Assembly (NCBI GenBank): GCA_022559845.1
Contig: CM040129.1
Span: 1,054,001-1,118,000 of the forward strand
Direction: 5' to 3'
From: Amorphophallus konjac
Lineage: Eukaryota > Streptophyta > Magnoliopsida > Alismatales > Araceae
DNA length: 64,000 nt
Shown here: in pieces, positions 1 through 12,700 of the stretch
How positions within the stretch are numbered: position 1 is the first letter of the stretch
How the letters are laid out: the number at the start of each line of letters is the position of its first letter
The notes under the pieces: model-generated
Seen by the model: the letters and a program-made list of their open reading frames with translations, nothing else
What the model was told of the DNA's origin: nothing
Databases searched by the model: none
Position numbers and translations under genes: made by a program

Positions 1-1990
1 AAAAGACAGTAGAAAGAAAAAAAGAGGAAGAAACAGAAAAAAAGGGGGGGGGGGGGCAAAGAAGAGTCCCATTTGGAGGTCCACAAGTCAGATCAGTGCA
101 GGTTTAATTCGATGTCAATATTGGGCAACTACGGTCGAGGTCGCGGGGAACGCCATTCACGTGCCTCACTCTTCAATGAGTCGGTTAGTGTGAAAAGTCC
201 GTTCATTTTATTTTGCGCTCATTTAATATCTATGTCATTTCTGCCGCCATGAGTGATTTAGGATGTCTAGCTCGATATCTTATATTGTTGCCGGCTTGTG
301 AGTTTGTGAGTGTTATCCTATCCTGAGGTGTACCGATTTGATTATATTAATTGTGCATGATTGATACTCTATGCAGTGGTAGTTCTACCTACCGATCGGT
401 CTGACGTTTCTCACTGCGAGGGACAGTTTCTTAGCGCGTAGCTACTGTTATTTGGCGTAATTTATCTCTTGGCGCTCGAATACACGTCGGAATATTTGTC
501 GGCATATCATAGCGAGTTTGCTGATCTCATTAGTCGCCTAGTCGGACTCGTTTTAGTACACCGTCCCGCATCATCAGGTCTGCACCAAAGCAATCACAGG
601 GACAAAAGACTTACATTCAGTATGAAACAAAGAAAGGTATGTATGCTACAATAAATCACCAAACTCTCATGGCAATGCTAACCCTAACTATAGAAGGAAA
701 GTTATTTCATTAAATATGTATGCGGACTTCGTGAAGAAACCTACAAAATTAAATTCGTTTGGGTTCCTAAAATTTTTCTTTGATTTCCTTGCAGGGTAAC
801 TCAAGCATCACGAATTCTAAATGGAACCTGGATAGTTAATGCTCGAGACATATGATAAGGAACCAGGCCCTACTCAAAAAAATATAGAAAGAGAAATATA
901 GACATATCACGATAAGAAATATTTTGAGAAGAAATGAAAAAGGGCAAGGCAAGAGACCAGAAACAATTGATTTCAAGACCGCCCAATAGGTACAGAAAGA
1001 TATGTATAAGGGCTCAAGCACAAAAAAATACACCATTATTTTATCAAAAACATGTTTATTATGATGATATTCTGCCCAATTTCATTGATACTGTGAATCA
1101 AAGTGCAGTTAGCATAGTTAAAGGCATGTCATGATTCTAAAAATGAGATTAAGTAATTTAAAACATAGCATAAAAATTAGATAAACATTATTCAAATCAT
1201 GATCACTCAGAAAATTAAATGCATTATATTTCTTTTGATGAACGGTAAAGATTTATATAGGAAATACACAACATATAACATGAAAGATACTAAGTATAAA
1301 AATACCGACTATCTCATTGCTCATGCCTATCTCTTGGTGAGACAATTAATACTCCACTATAATAGTCTATTAAATAGTTGTTGAGCGCCTATCTTTATCA
1401 GGCTGCTGAGCGAATATCCATTCAACATAAAATTATCCCAGCACCTATCTTAGGTTGTCTTAAGTTAAGCACCTTTCCGCTGACATCGCCTATCTTAAAA
1501 AAATGACTATCCTATTTAGAACCTATCTTTTATCTTATAGGCAACTATCCCCCTGAATAGCAGAAAAAATTAAAACTCTCATTATTCAACTATTAAGGGT
1601 CTATCTTTCTAGAGATACATTATTCCTATAATTGTCAAATCCATCAATAGTATGCCTGTAGGGTCATGGCTCAATAAAGCAGTTCTCTCTAGAAAAAATA
1701 AAAGCCTATCTTTCTATTTTCACACACTCTACTCTCTATGGAGCCTATCACACTTGCTCCATCACAAGAAGAAGTAGTAGTAGTCAGTACACATTACTTC
1801 TGTTATTGGAAATCTAGCTAAGAAAGAAATTTTTATGTAGCCACGAATTGAGGGGGAGCCCCAAGTTGAAGAACCAACAAAATATTAAGGGAGAGCAACC
1901 AACTGAGGGGAAGCACGGAAAAGAAGTACCTCTTGTCACTTAAACAGAAGCTGGAATTGAGCTACCCACGTCTCCTGAAGGAGTTTATTA
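1..1990. other. AT-rich sequence, no supported gene
   Basis: It begins with purine-rich simple sequence, including a G run at 43-56. The rest is AT-rich with short open frames only, and none resembles a protein family I recognise. It may be the internal part of the Ty1/copia element whose 3' end lies at 3243-5692, but nothing here proves that. Confidence 0.3.
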
Positions 1991-3242
1991 GAAAAGTCAT
2001 TGCTATAGTATCTCCTGTAACTTCCACTTCTCACATCCCATGAGAAATCCACCAAAGCTTTCTAAACACACTTCAAAATGAGCTAACAATCTTACAATTT
2101 AATGATTTTGTATAATTATATAAATGTGGTGGATGATGTTAAGAAGAAATTCTTTGACTCTCATGAACAAATTGAAAAATAAATAAATGAGGTCAATAAT
2201 ACTTTATATAAACATCTTAAAACTCACCGTGATAACATAGTGCTTATAAATAACAAATTTCGTTATGCCTATGGTGCACAACAGTCGGTCATTAGTATGC
2301 TCAGATTTCTCATGAGGGCCAATTGTTTGAATTAAATTGACAATGAAGTTTAAAGTCAAATAAAAAAAACAAGGAGATTAAAAAATAGTTAATACTAATC
2401 AAAACCTCCTTATAATTATGATGGTTCAACTTCAAAAGATGGTTGCACAGCTTTCCAAGTCTCCTATACATCTAGCAATAGTTCAACCTAGGGATGTCTT
2501 AGTAGATCATTCATATATTTCTACACCTTCTCCTGCACCTGACATTCCTGAAGTTAAAGAAATTTTGTCTAGAAGTTCTTTCTTAATCGACCAACCTGCA
2601 CTTCAAATTCTGATTTTGCACCGGTTTCTACCTCTATACTGCCTAAAGTTGACTCTAGAAATCAAGTACAATATGTTCCTCATCTACTCAATGAAGCTCA
2701 AAAGTATTTCAAACAGAATTCATCAGTCATACGAGCTTCAAGTCAAGGAATGATTTCTTAAAATGATAAAGATCACCACTATTTTCAAAGAGTCTAGGTC
2801 TAAGCATAAAGGGCTTCAATCACTTCTATTAACATGTTTGTGCATCAAATTTAAGAAGTTAAAAGCCAATGCATCATTAAAGGATGAATGCTTAAGATTG
2901 TAAGGCTAATTAGAAAAGAAATGGAGGAAGGGTTGGAACATGCAGTAAATTCCATCCCTTTTCTAGATTGATCTCCATTTGACATGTTCTTTTTAGATTG
3001 GAAAGAAATCTATGAATTTGATTTCTCTCATTTTCAAATCAATACACTAGGAAATGAAATCACTAATAACTATGCACTGCTTGTATATTTCTTTTACATG
3101 CGCTTTGCTCCATGTTTCATGCTCATTTTCATCAAGTGATATCATATTATCATTTCCAAGTGGTATCTACCTTACGCAATATCAGGCATTCAACATATAT
3201 CCCTCTCTTGCTCTATACACCCTTTAACTTTTGGCTGATTGA
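1991..3242 (+). mobile_element. Decayed internal region of a Sirevirus-like element
   Basis: Stop-filled sequence lies directly upstream of a chain of polypurine tracts and an LTR-like region. The longest open stretch (2418-2753, 111 codons, Pro/Ser-rich) matches nothing I recognise. Sireviruses often carry an extra env-like frame between the RNase H end and the polypurine tracts, so this may be its relic. That is inference from position, not from motifs. Confidence 0.3.
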
Positions 3243-3507
3243 CAAAAAGAGGGAGAATATTAGGTGATGAGTTTAAGGGGGGCTAACGCAAGTTAGGAAG
3301 AAAAATGAAAGAATTTAAGGTCACATAACATCGAAAACATGCTTAAAAATATCTGTAGTGGCATCTGCTTGATCTGGACAAAAAGGAGAAAAATATTTTG
3401 AAATCTTTAAGTGGTATCATTAATGCCATCATCAAAATTTTCAAGTAGTCTATTAAGAGTTTTTGTCATCACTTACAAGAATTTTATAATCACCAAAAAG
3501 GGGGGAC
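3243..3507 (+). other. Multiplied polypurine tracts of a Sirevirus-like element
   Basis: Three purine tracts stand in line: ACAAAAAGAGGGAGAA at about 3242-3257, TTAAGGGGGG near 3275, and CCAAAAAGGGGGGACA ending at 3508, directly before TGTTAAG. Repeated polypurine tracts upstream of the 3' LTR are a known signature of the Sirevirus lineage of Ty1/copia elements. The last tract abuts the presumed LTR start. Confidence 0.5.
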
Positions 3508-3509
3508 AT

Positions 3510-5692
3510 TGTTAAGTATATATTTTGACTAAAATCTAATATTATCTTAATTACATTAGTTTGGGTGATTACGAAACTGTGGATTGAATTGTGAACAAAG
3601 CTCTGATTATTCATGCTGAAAACAAAACCCTGATTGATGACAATAAAACTCTTGTTCGAAGAAGATAAACCTTAAGGATTAATAATGAAAATAAAATCTT
3701 AGGGTTAAGTCAGATGAAGAACAGAACCTTGAAGATACTCTGGTAGGCAAATTAGTACCAAAAGCCTTCAAATACAAAACATTCTAGTTGAAAAGAAGTA
3801 TGACAAATCCTTAAGTCTTAAAATTCAAGGAGGAATATGAAAATCATCTAAATGTAGTATAGGCACAGCAATTCAAAAGCTATAATCCACTTAGGCGCTG
3901 CGGTAAAGAATTAAAGTCACGAAAACTATCATGAAAACTCTGTTTTGTATGTCTATAAAATATTATTGTGCAAAATGTATAAACTATTGTGCAAAATGTT
4001 GAATGACATAAATGCTATTGTGCAAAATGTATAAACTATCACGAAAACTCTGTTTTGTATGTCTATAAAATACACTTGACTACAGACCTGGAAAGGTCAG
4101 AGTTCTTAATGTATGTCAAAATGATTGGACTGGAAGGACACTGACAAAAACAGTAGTACAGATACTACGTATCAACACCTGTAGAAGAAAGGGAGTATTT
4201 TATGCAGTATTCTTTGACTCTTTCTTTCTTTATATATATATATATATATATAAACAAATATATTCTGTAGCTCACAGTTCTAAGAAAATGGGTAAACCTC
4301 AGAAAATGACATTACCGTAGAGGATACAATGACAAGAAAGATCTTCTCCTTAGATATACATGAAAGAACTATTAGAAAGGAAGATCTACTACTGTCCTCT
4401 CATGAAGAAAGAATGTCATTTTTCAGAGATAGAAAATATTATCCGGTAGACATCTACTCATCTCCAAGGAAGAGAAACGAAGCTCTTTCTGTAACGAATA
4501 CAAAGCCTGGGTCTAACAGACATCAAAATGTGTTTAACAGCTTCCAAGATGTTTTTAACGGCTCTAGGATATATCTAACAGAATCAAATTCAAAAGAATC
4601 TATTTATATCAGGAGTAGCTGAACATCGCAGAGCAGAGCATAATAGAGTGTGAAGAAAATGAAGAAAATATCTAGGCGAAGTGAGTGACCAAACGAGAAA
4701 ACCCCCTTTCAGCACAAGCTTTCATTGCCATCGTTGAGGGAAACAAAAGTTCAATCCTCTCTCAACCATCTGCTAGTGCGTGCTCGAGAGAAGAAGAAGA
4801 AGTTATTGCGATTTCATGTTATAATATTCTACTTCCTCTCAAAACTTTTCGCAATACTCATTTTTTATTTAGAAGACTCTTCTTTCTTTTATAGTTCAAG
4901 ATGCCTATGATTCTATTTTGACTTTTCTATTTTGAACGATATGTATTTCATTGTACACAGTCGGTCTACTTAAGAGGCAAACTTTGTGTAAATCCCACTT
5001 GTAAAAGTGGTTTATTTCTTTTTGAGGGGAGAAATCCTTACTTGTAGGCAACAGTGCCCAAAGGAGACGTAAATCCTTAGTTTGGTTGTGTTGTGAAATC
5101 AGTTGGGGTTCCAGTGAGTGAGTGAAAGTGATGTGACTGAACACTTGATAAAAAATAACTAAGTTTGACTATGCCTGTAAGTCAGTTAGGGCTCTAGTGA
5201 GTGAGTGCCTGTGGTGTGGTTGAACATCCGATCAAAAATTGCCGAGACCTACAGGAGGTCAGTATCCTATTGTACTATTCCTTACGGGGACATAGTGAAA
5301 AGCCCAATAGTTACTAGGGACTGAATCTAGGACTGGCTGGAGGTTAGTGCTTAACCAGGATAAATCTTTTGTGTGATTATTTCCTTATCTATGCCTGATC
5401 CACCATCGCTCCACTCGTATTCCCATTACTGCGTGACCGTTGCTACGCTTTAAGTTTCATTTCACATCTATTTAAGCGCTATAGCTGTATCGCATATCAT
5501 TCTAAAACTTTGTCTATAACAATCAAAGTTTTATTCTTATCCACAATACTGCTGCATCGATTACGTTTCTGTTCGCATTATTTCTACAACATTCATACTT
5601 CCACTCATAAGGATCTAAACGCTGGTTTTATCATGATTAATTTTTAATTACTAATTCACACCCACTCTAGGTCGGTCATTTACTGGGCAACA
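3510..5692 (+). mobile_element. 3' LTR of Sirevirus-like Ty1/copia element
   Basis: It begins TGTTAAG right after a polypurine tract and ends near 5692 (GGGCAACA) after a TAATTCACACCCACTCTAGG segment, which resembles the usual Sirevirus LTR end. Inside are a near-duplicated GAGTGAGTG segment (about 5116 and 5200) and a TA microsatellite. Length is ~2.2 kb. The 5' LTR is not in the window, so the far boundary and target duplication cannot be tested. Confidence 0.45.
4231..4252. repeat. (TA)n microsatellite
   Basis: An uninterrupted TA dinucleotide run of about 11 units, inside the Sirevirus-like LTR. Confidence 0.9.
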
Positions 5693-5944
5693 AGATAAAC
5701 AGTGGGGTAGCTGCTAGTGAGCCGGTTTCTGGCCTGTTAGGCCGAGCCGTGTTATTAGGAGTTTTGGGAAAGATAGAGAATCCCCGCTTCAGATTTATAT
5801 ACATGTGCTTAGGACCTCGAAGAGTTATGTTATATGGGCTTTAAGGAGTCGTAGTCTACAATGGTACCATGCTCTGACAATGGGGCGTGCGTAGAGTGTA
5901 CTTTAAGAAAGGTTTGATGCGCATTCAAGTGTGTTGCACACCCA

Positions 5945-6249
5945 ACACACACCTTGGGTGTGCAGTGTTTTTATTTTTAAAATTTTTTTAGAGTAGAGAT
6001 CCCAAGATATCTAATTTAGAGTGAAAGTCACGTCACCATCTGATCATCTTAAAAAAATAAAAATGAAACATATCAATTTTTAAAAGAAGAGGCCTAACAC
6101 TATTCACCCAATCTGATTTTTTTATTTATTTCTTCTTGATAATCTAATAGTGACGTGTCTTTTATTTAAAATTAGAATACTTTTAAGACTATTTTAATAT
6201 ATATATATTTAAAAAAATTAAAAATACTTTACACTCAAGGTGTGCAACG
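5945..6249. mobile_element. MITE with CACACCTTG terminal inverted repeats
   Basis: The left end reads CACACCTTGGGTGTGCAGTG and the reverse complement of the right end reads CACACCTTGAGTGTAAAGTA. Both continue into T-rich sequence, and the interior is AT-rich and non-coding. The size (~300 bp) fits a MITE. No target duplication was resolved, so the superfamily is open. It lies a few hundred bases upstream of the CLF start codon and so could affect its promoter. Confidence 0.55.
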
Positions 6250-6399
6250 TGCAACGAGCCTTTCTCGTGTACCTTTTTTAATGGGCCTTGTATAATGGGA
6301 TACCCGAAGCCATGGCCCAACGTGCCCATCGATTAATAAAAATGAGCTACGCTGCACATGAACATGTAGGACAGCCTGGCCTAACGCGCCGGGGCACGG

Positions 6400-6703
6400 A
6401 GAACTCATGTCATAAACGGCCGACAATCGCACAGCGCGCCCTGATCAGCACGAGGAACGCATAGAAAATTTCAAAAAAAAGGGTTGGGGGGCGGGGGGTG
6501 TGGAGCGCCCCGTGCACGAGGCTGCTTTCCCCCCCAATTTCAACTCGGCGCACCACGCGCAGATCTCTCTCTCTCTCTCTCTCTTGTGGCAGTGTCTTCT
6601 CCGGCGGCGAGGAGACCCGGCCCCTCCGTCGCCGGCCCGGCGACAGGATTAGGGCTTCTTTCAGAAGGCGGGGCGGGAGAGGGGTAGCTCCCGCCGGGCC
6701 CCC
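6400..6703 (+). promoter_or_regulatory. CLF promoter-proximal region and 5' leader
   Basis: The sequence changes from AT-rich to GC-rich here. It contains G-rich runs near 6480-6500, a C-rich stretch near 6530, and a pyrimidine CT repeat at 6564-6584. CT-rich patches are common around plant transcription start sites and in leaders. No convincing TATA box was seen, so the start of transcription is not fixed. Confidence 0.5.
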
Positions 6704-6766
6704 ATGCTGTCCAAGGCTTCCTCCTCTGCCCCCGCCGGCAAATCGGAGCCCCCCGCCGACCTTCAG
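6704..6766 (+). CDS. CLF: CLF exon 1
   Basis: ATG at 6704 opens 21 codons (MLSKASSSAPAGKSEPPADL...). The donor is CAG|GTGCGT, phase 0. The Ser/Ala-rich start followed by KSEPP resembles CLF N-termini. No upstream in-frame ATG was used because the preceding GC-rich leader has stops. Confidence 0.8.
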
Positions 6767-9700
6767 GTGCGTGCTGCCGCGGCTACCCCTGGATCTACTC
6801 TCGTCCATGCTGTTTATCTGTCCCCGTCCTCTTTCCAAGCTGCTGGCGGCTGTTTCCTTGCCAGCGGGCTTTTAGAAAATTGGTTTTAATGATAATGTAG
6901 GTGGTTGTGAGTGCTACTTGCGCCCGCAGGTTTGAATGGGAATACTCATTGCCCTCCACGGTGTGTGGTTGGGGCTCCAGGAGATGGGGGAGGATCTTGG
7001 CGGAATGGTTTTCATGTGGGTGGTGGGTTTGGTTTCTGCATTGGAGCTATGGGTCTAGGAAAGAACCAATACAGGGTTGGAGACTTATGTTTCCTGGAGA
7101 GGAACAAGAGAAACTGTGATTTTTTATGAGAAGGATTCCTCGGGGTTCAGATGTACTGGGAGAGGAGTTGTCTTTAAGTTGACTGGTAGTTCCACTCCTT
7201 AAGAGGAATTGCAAATCTGTTGGTTTTAAGGTTTTGTCAGCAGTTCCGAAAGAGCATAGGGGATGTTGCCTTTGAGCTTATTTTCAGGATCATGTTATGG
7301 AAGCCGTTTGTGGAATTTCTAATTCTTGCTATCGAACATGTTGGCAACTTATTTGGCAAAGTTTCAACCTAGAAGGAGAGGGCAGACTTCTTGCAAAGCA
7401 GAGTTGCACCTGGTCATTCACCTACGCTTGTCAAAGTCGTGCCTTGGGGGGGGGAGAGCACAATTAAGTACACGATCTACTGCCCTACATGAGCTGGGTG
7501 AACATTGGTGTACTTTCTTTCAAACCTGCAATCTAATATCTACATGTAAGTAACAAGCTTCCAGTTTGTTATTCAGTGCCCATTCTTATTAGCAACGTGC
7601 ATTGGAGTTTTGGCCCTTTCCGTCGACTAACAATGTGCTATTGTTGGTTACCTGCATGAGACTAATCATGTGCTGGACTTATGACTGCAAGCCTTAAGAT
7701 GCAAAAGATGGCTGGCTTTCTGTTTTAGGTTCCAGTAAGGAAAAGAAACAAAAAAAATGGCTATAACTTTTGAGGCAGTGACATGTTAGGCTTTTGGACA
7801 AAGGTGTTTAGTGTTAGCTAAATAATTCTCAAATTGAAAGTTATAAGAAACTTGGTTATGTGGCAGTAAGAAACTAGTTGACTTTTTCTTTTTTAATCGA
7901 AGTCCTATAGGAAAGAATGTTTCAAAAGTAAATGTCATTTGCATTGCATAGATAAATTTAATGCTTTATTGAAATTCCTGTACAAAAGGAAAGACAAAGA
8001 GGCTTCCCTGGAGCTTTTGCAGCTCAGCATGATATAGCATTTCTTTTGAGTTCCATGCCACATCTGATCTCTCATTACTACTGGACATGCATTGTTGAAG
8101 ATTTGTTTCTACCTAGTTGTTAGAGAGGTTCTCTGATAGCTGAAGCTAGTTTGTGTTGCAGCCAATAGCTCGGAGGACAAGAACAATGCTGTACAGCTGC
8201 AGATAAGAATCTGACGAAGTTGGGCAAAGTTTGACAACATCCTTATGAAAGTTGTGACAGACATGAGTGACCTTTTTTGTCTTCACCCTCATTTTTGTTG
8301 AACTATATTCAATGAGGAAGATGAAGTTGTTAGATGCATTATCCAAACCCTTCATTTTGTGTGAAGTGGTTGTGCTAATACTATAGTGGATGTGTAGACA
8401 GTGTGGCTATAATACATGAAATTGAGGAACCCATCTCCCCAGATAGAACAATAAGCACGCAGACTCAATGCCCGTTGAAATACTAAGGAACAAAAAGGAG
8501 GAAAAATAAAAAAGAACATCGTATTTGAGGGCATGTTAATGGTTTCTGCATTCTACTTGTTGGTTCTGAAGGACTTTTTAAGACCCAAATGGATTCCTTA
8601 CTCATCGGCTGTTGTCATCTATGTTCATATACTGCATATACAGCTATATATCACATTTGATGAGACAAGATGATGGATATGTACGTGGCACTAGTTACTT
8701 TTCTTGCTTCTTCAGGTTTTTGCATTTGTCTAACTTTCCTTAATCTAATTTCTCATTTGATAACTGATTGGACTGTCATTATGTGGTTCTGTTTATTGAT
8801 TTTTTGCAGACAACCGGAGGGCGAGATGCTACCCATACTTCTAAGGATGTCATGTCACTTATTGATTCTATGAAGAAGCAAGTTATTAATGATCGCTACA
8901 ATTTCATCAAGGTCCATTTTTGTACTAGCTCAGTTAGATGGTGTTTCTATCATTTTGCTTAGAATGAAAAAAAGTAGCATGTTTTTAACCTTATTCATAT
9001 TCCTATATATATATATATATATATTGAAAAAAAGTGAAACAAACAGAAACAACTGCATACAATGTGATTGCATTTTTCTTGTTTTTTCTCTAGCATATTA
9101 TAGTGCACTAAATACAATTAATTGTTCTTAATCATGTTATGGGCCAGCTACAACTCAAGAACTGCTGACAGCTGAGGAATACAGTTATGATGAAGACATG
9201 TTCTAATGCTGCAGAACTGAAGGGCCACAGAGGGTTTAACGCTAGCGACACTACCTCAATGGAGTTCAACACTTTGGCATAGATGCTTGGGATTGACATG
9301 AATGACCTGAATCTGACCTCTAGAGAATAATTGCTTGAACAAGTGGCTGGTCAAGAAAGAAGACAGAGGTCACTGTGGAGTTTAAGGTGAAAGGGAAGTC
9401 AGAGGAGCCTAGGGCTCCTGTAAGTGACCAACAAGGGTTTGGGTGGGTGGGTGGGGGAGAGGAGTTGGGAGGCACGGTGCTTCAGTAGGTTCAGTTTCTC
9501 TGGCATTTTGATCTTTTTGATGTGGGTTTACATGTTTCTGGATGCAGTTTCAGTAGGCAAATTTAGGGATAGTTGATGTACATTTGTGGTGGAGTGGGTG
9601 AGAGAGCATCAACAACATGATTGATTGATTACTACTATCCACATTCGAAAAAGAAAGATGTTATGCGAGTAAATTTTATGTCATAAAAGGTGTAATTGAA

Positions 9701-12700
9701 ACAAATTTACATGAATTTTCAATCAGCCCTTTCAATTTTCCATAAGGAGAAATGACAACCGTTGTTCAATATTACTGTTTGGGTTCTCGGTGTTTTTAAT
9801 GTCTATCTGGGTGTTTGTGTGGGGTGTGTCGTGTGTGGATGTGTGCATATGGATATAGACACATTATGATGGTTGGGTTTGCAATTGTATTCTGGAGAAA
9901 ATTGTTCAAGCATTCAAAAATTGCTGATCTTCAGTTGACATTATTTCCTTGGCTGAATGTCGAAGTTAATGTGCTCTGATTACAACTGAACTGAGTTTGT
10001 GAGGAGAATCAGTTGGATTTGCTTCAGTTGTCGTCATTAGTTTTTAAAGTCTGATGGTTGCCTTTTGCTGTGCTTTCCCAAATTTGTTGGCTGACAGATG
10101 TGTAGGGGACTTAACTACGAGTTAATAATAAGTTGTTCTGATTGGACTTCAGATATTGGGTGTTTGCTGTTTTGCCTAGGAAAGAGGGGACATTAGAATT
10201 TTTGCATCTAATATGATTAATGAAGCACAATCCACCCAAAATCCACCTTTCTTTAGAGAAACTTTTTTTGGTGTGATTCCATCCAATACCTCGTTCTCTC
10301 CAATTATTAGCTTGTCACATTTATCTAATAAACAATTCATTGCAGCCGAAAGTGCACCCAGACTGATGAGAGGAAGAGAGAAGAGGTGCTGGTCAATTAG
10401 AGACAGTCCGATCCAGCCCTTATATATGTAATAACTGTAAGAAAATGCAAAGTACTTAAATGCCCTTACTAAAAATAACTGAATAGCGCAATAAAAAATA
10501 ATGCAAAAGGCACTGAAAAATAACAATTTGAGTTCTGCTCCTGTTTCTCTACATTCCCCCTCATTCTGAGCATAGATCTCTCTCATGCTTAGCCTGTCTA
10601 GAGCAAAAGTGAATTGAGCTTCTGTCATGGCCTTTGTGAAGACATCCACAACTTGGTCTTGTGACTGCCCATGCAACAAACTTAACTCTCCTGAGCCTAG
10701 TCTTTCTCTGATAAAATGTTTATCAATCTCAATGTGCTTGGTCCTGTCTTGCTATACTGGGTTATTAGCGATGTTAATGGCAGCCTTATTGTCACAGTAG
10801 AGCTTCAGAGGTAGCTCTTCATGTACTCCCAAGTGTCCAAGAGAAGCTTTAGCCATAAAAATTCTGTAAGTCCATGTCCCATTGCCTTGTATTCAGCTTC
10901 AACATTGGACCTAGCACACACCGAAAACCCAAGGTAAAAGCGGAAACAAGGGTTTATTCAGATAGAGAAAAGTGATGGGAGACTGATCTCCATGACTCTT
11001 GGATGACATTCTATTTATTACGTCATTTGCAGCCAGCACAACATCTGCCCAAACGACTTTGGGAAGATGGTGCTGAAAAAAGAGTGCTTGTGCAATCTCT
11101 AGAAGATGGCAATTCGTGTGCTCAACCACACCGTTTTGCTGAGGGGAATAAGGACAAGAGGACTCATGAACAATGTCTGCATTTTCAAGAAAGATATTGA
11201 CGCTTTGAGTAAAGTAGTCTCGAGCATTATTGGAGCGAATCATTTTTACTTGCTTGGTATGAACCATATCTCGAAAAACTTGTATGATGTGGGGAACTTC
11301 ATCCCAAGATTTCATCAAATAAAGTCACAAGTAGTGAGAGTAATCATCAATAAATGAAATGAAATATTTAGTCATCTAAAGACGAGACTAGAGATCGGCC
11401 CCACACATCAGAGTTAACAAGTTCAAAAGGAGACACCTTTATTCGAGTACGAGAATTGAGCTTTACAATATTTAGCTAACTGACAAACTTGACACAGTAG
11501 AAACACGGCATCAATAAGGATGGGAAAAGACTCTCAAAGCTCGAAAAGAAAGCTGTCTTTATCTAATGTGCCACAATGGTATCTTCTTAACTCAGTTATT
11601 CAAGACTTGAAGTGCAGAGGACTGGGACACACTCCCCCCCCAGACTTGAATATATAAAGACCATCTACTTCACGATCAATCACAATCATTTCTCCTGTTC
11701 CCAGGTCTTGAAACACATTGTGATCAGGGAAAAAGGTTATTGAACAATGCAACTGCCTAGTAATATTACTCATTGGAAGCAAATTTATGGAAAGGTATGG
11801 GACGTGAAGAGTAGAAGGCAAGCTCAATTTGTTGGAAAGGTTGATGGAGCCCTTGCCAGCACTAGTGGTATGGGTGCCATCAGCAATGTCTACTTTGTCC
11901 TAGCCAGATGATAAGGAGCAGAAGTAAATGAAGTAGAGGTACCAGTCATGTGGTCAATAGCATTAGAATCTATAGCCCAGAAGGTGCCAAGAGATCGAGT
12001 GTTAACACTCAGAACAACACTGTGTACCTAAGGGAGAAGGGGCACAAGAGGACTGAGAAGTAGTTTGAAGTTGGGACAGAAGCCACTGGATGGTGGTAAT
12101 GTTAGACATAGAAAGTGTTGCAGGTCCGGGTACAATGCTACTGGTGGAGTGTCCTTTTGCTGCTATTGGTTGACTGTGGCGTTTCCCTATGCTTGCTGGT
12201 CCTTCTTGAATTTAGCATGCTTTTTCTCCGAGATTTTTTCCTAACAAAAAATAGTGTCATGGTTAGTACGACCACAATGATTGCACTTCCAGTCACTATG
12301 CCCCTTGCTGCCACTAGATTTTGGCTTGCTGGGTGCACTACCAAGTGTAGAGAATTCACCAACTTTTGGAGCAGGGGCACTCATAGTCTTGCTGCCTATA
12401 ACTTGATGACTTTGTTCTTCATTAAGGACCTTGAAAATAAGTTACTCTAGGGAAGGAGTGGGGACCATGTTCAGAATCTTTCTCATAAAACTTCACACTC
12501 AGAGCTTAGTCTACCAAGAAACTTGACAATCTTGTCATCTTCCTGTTGGAACAAGTAGGTTTTTGATCTTCAAGAGAAGTCTATCGGGCCATATGATAAC
12601 AATCCAACTCATACCACAGACTGGTGAGGGTGTAAAAATAATTTGTGACAGACTGAGAGCCCTACTTAAACTTATGAATATTATGGTCAACTGATAGAGA

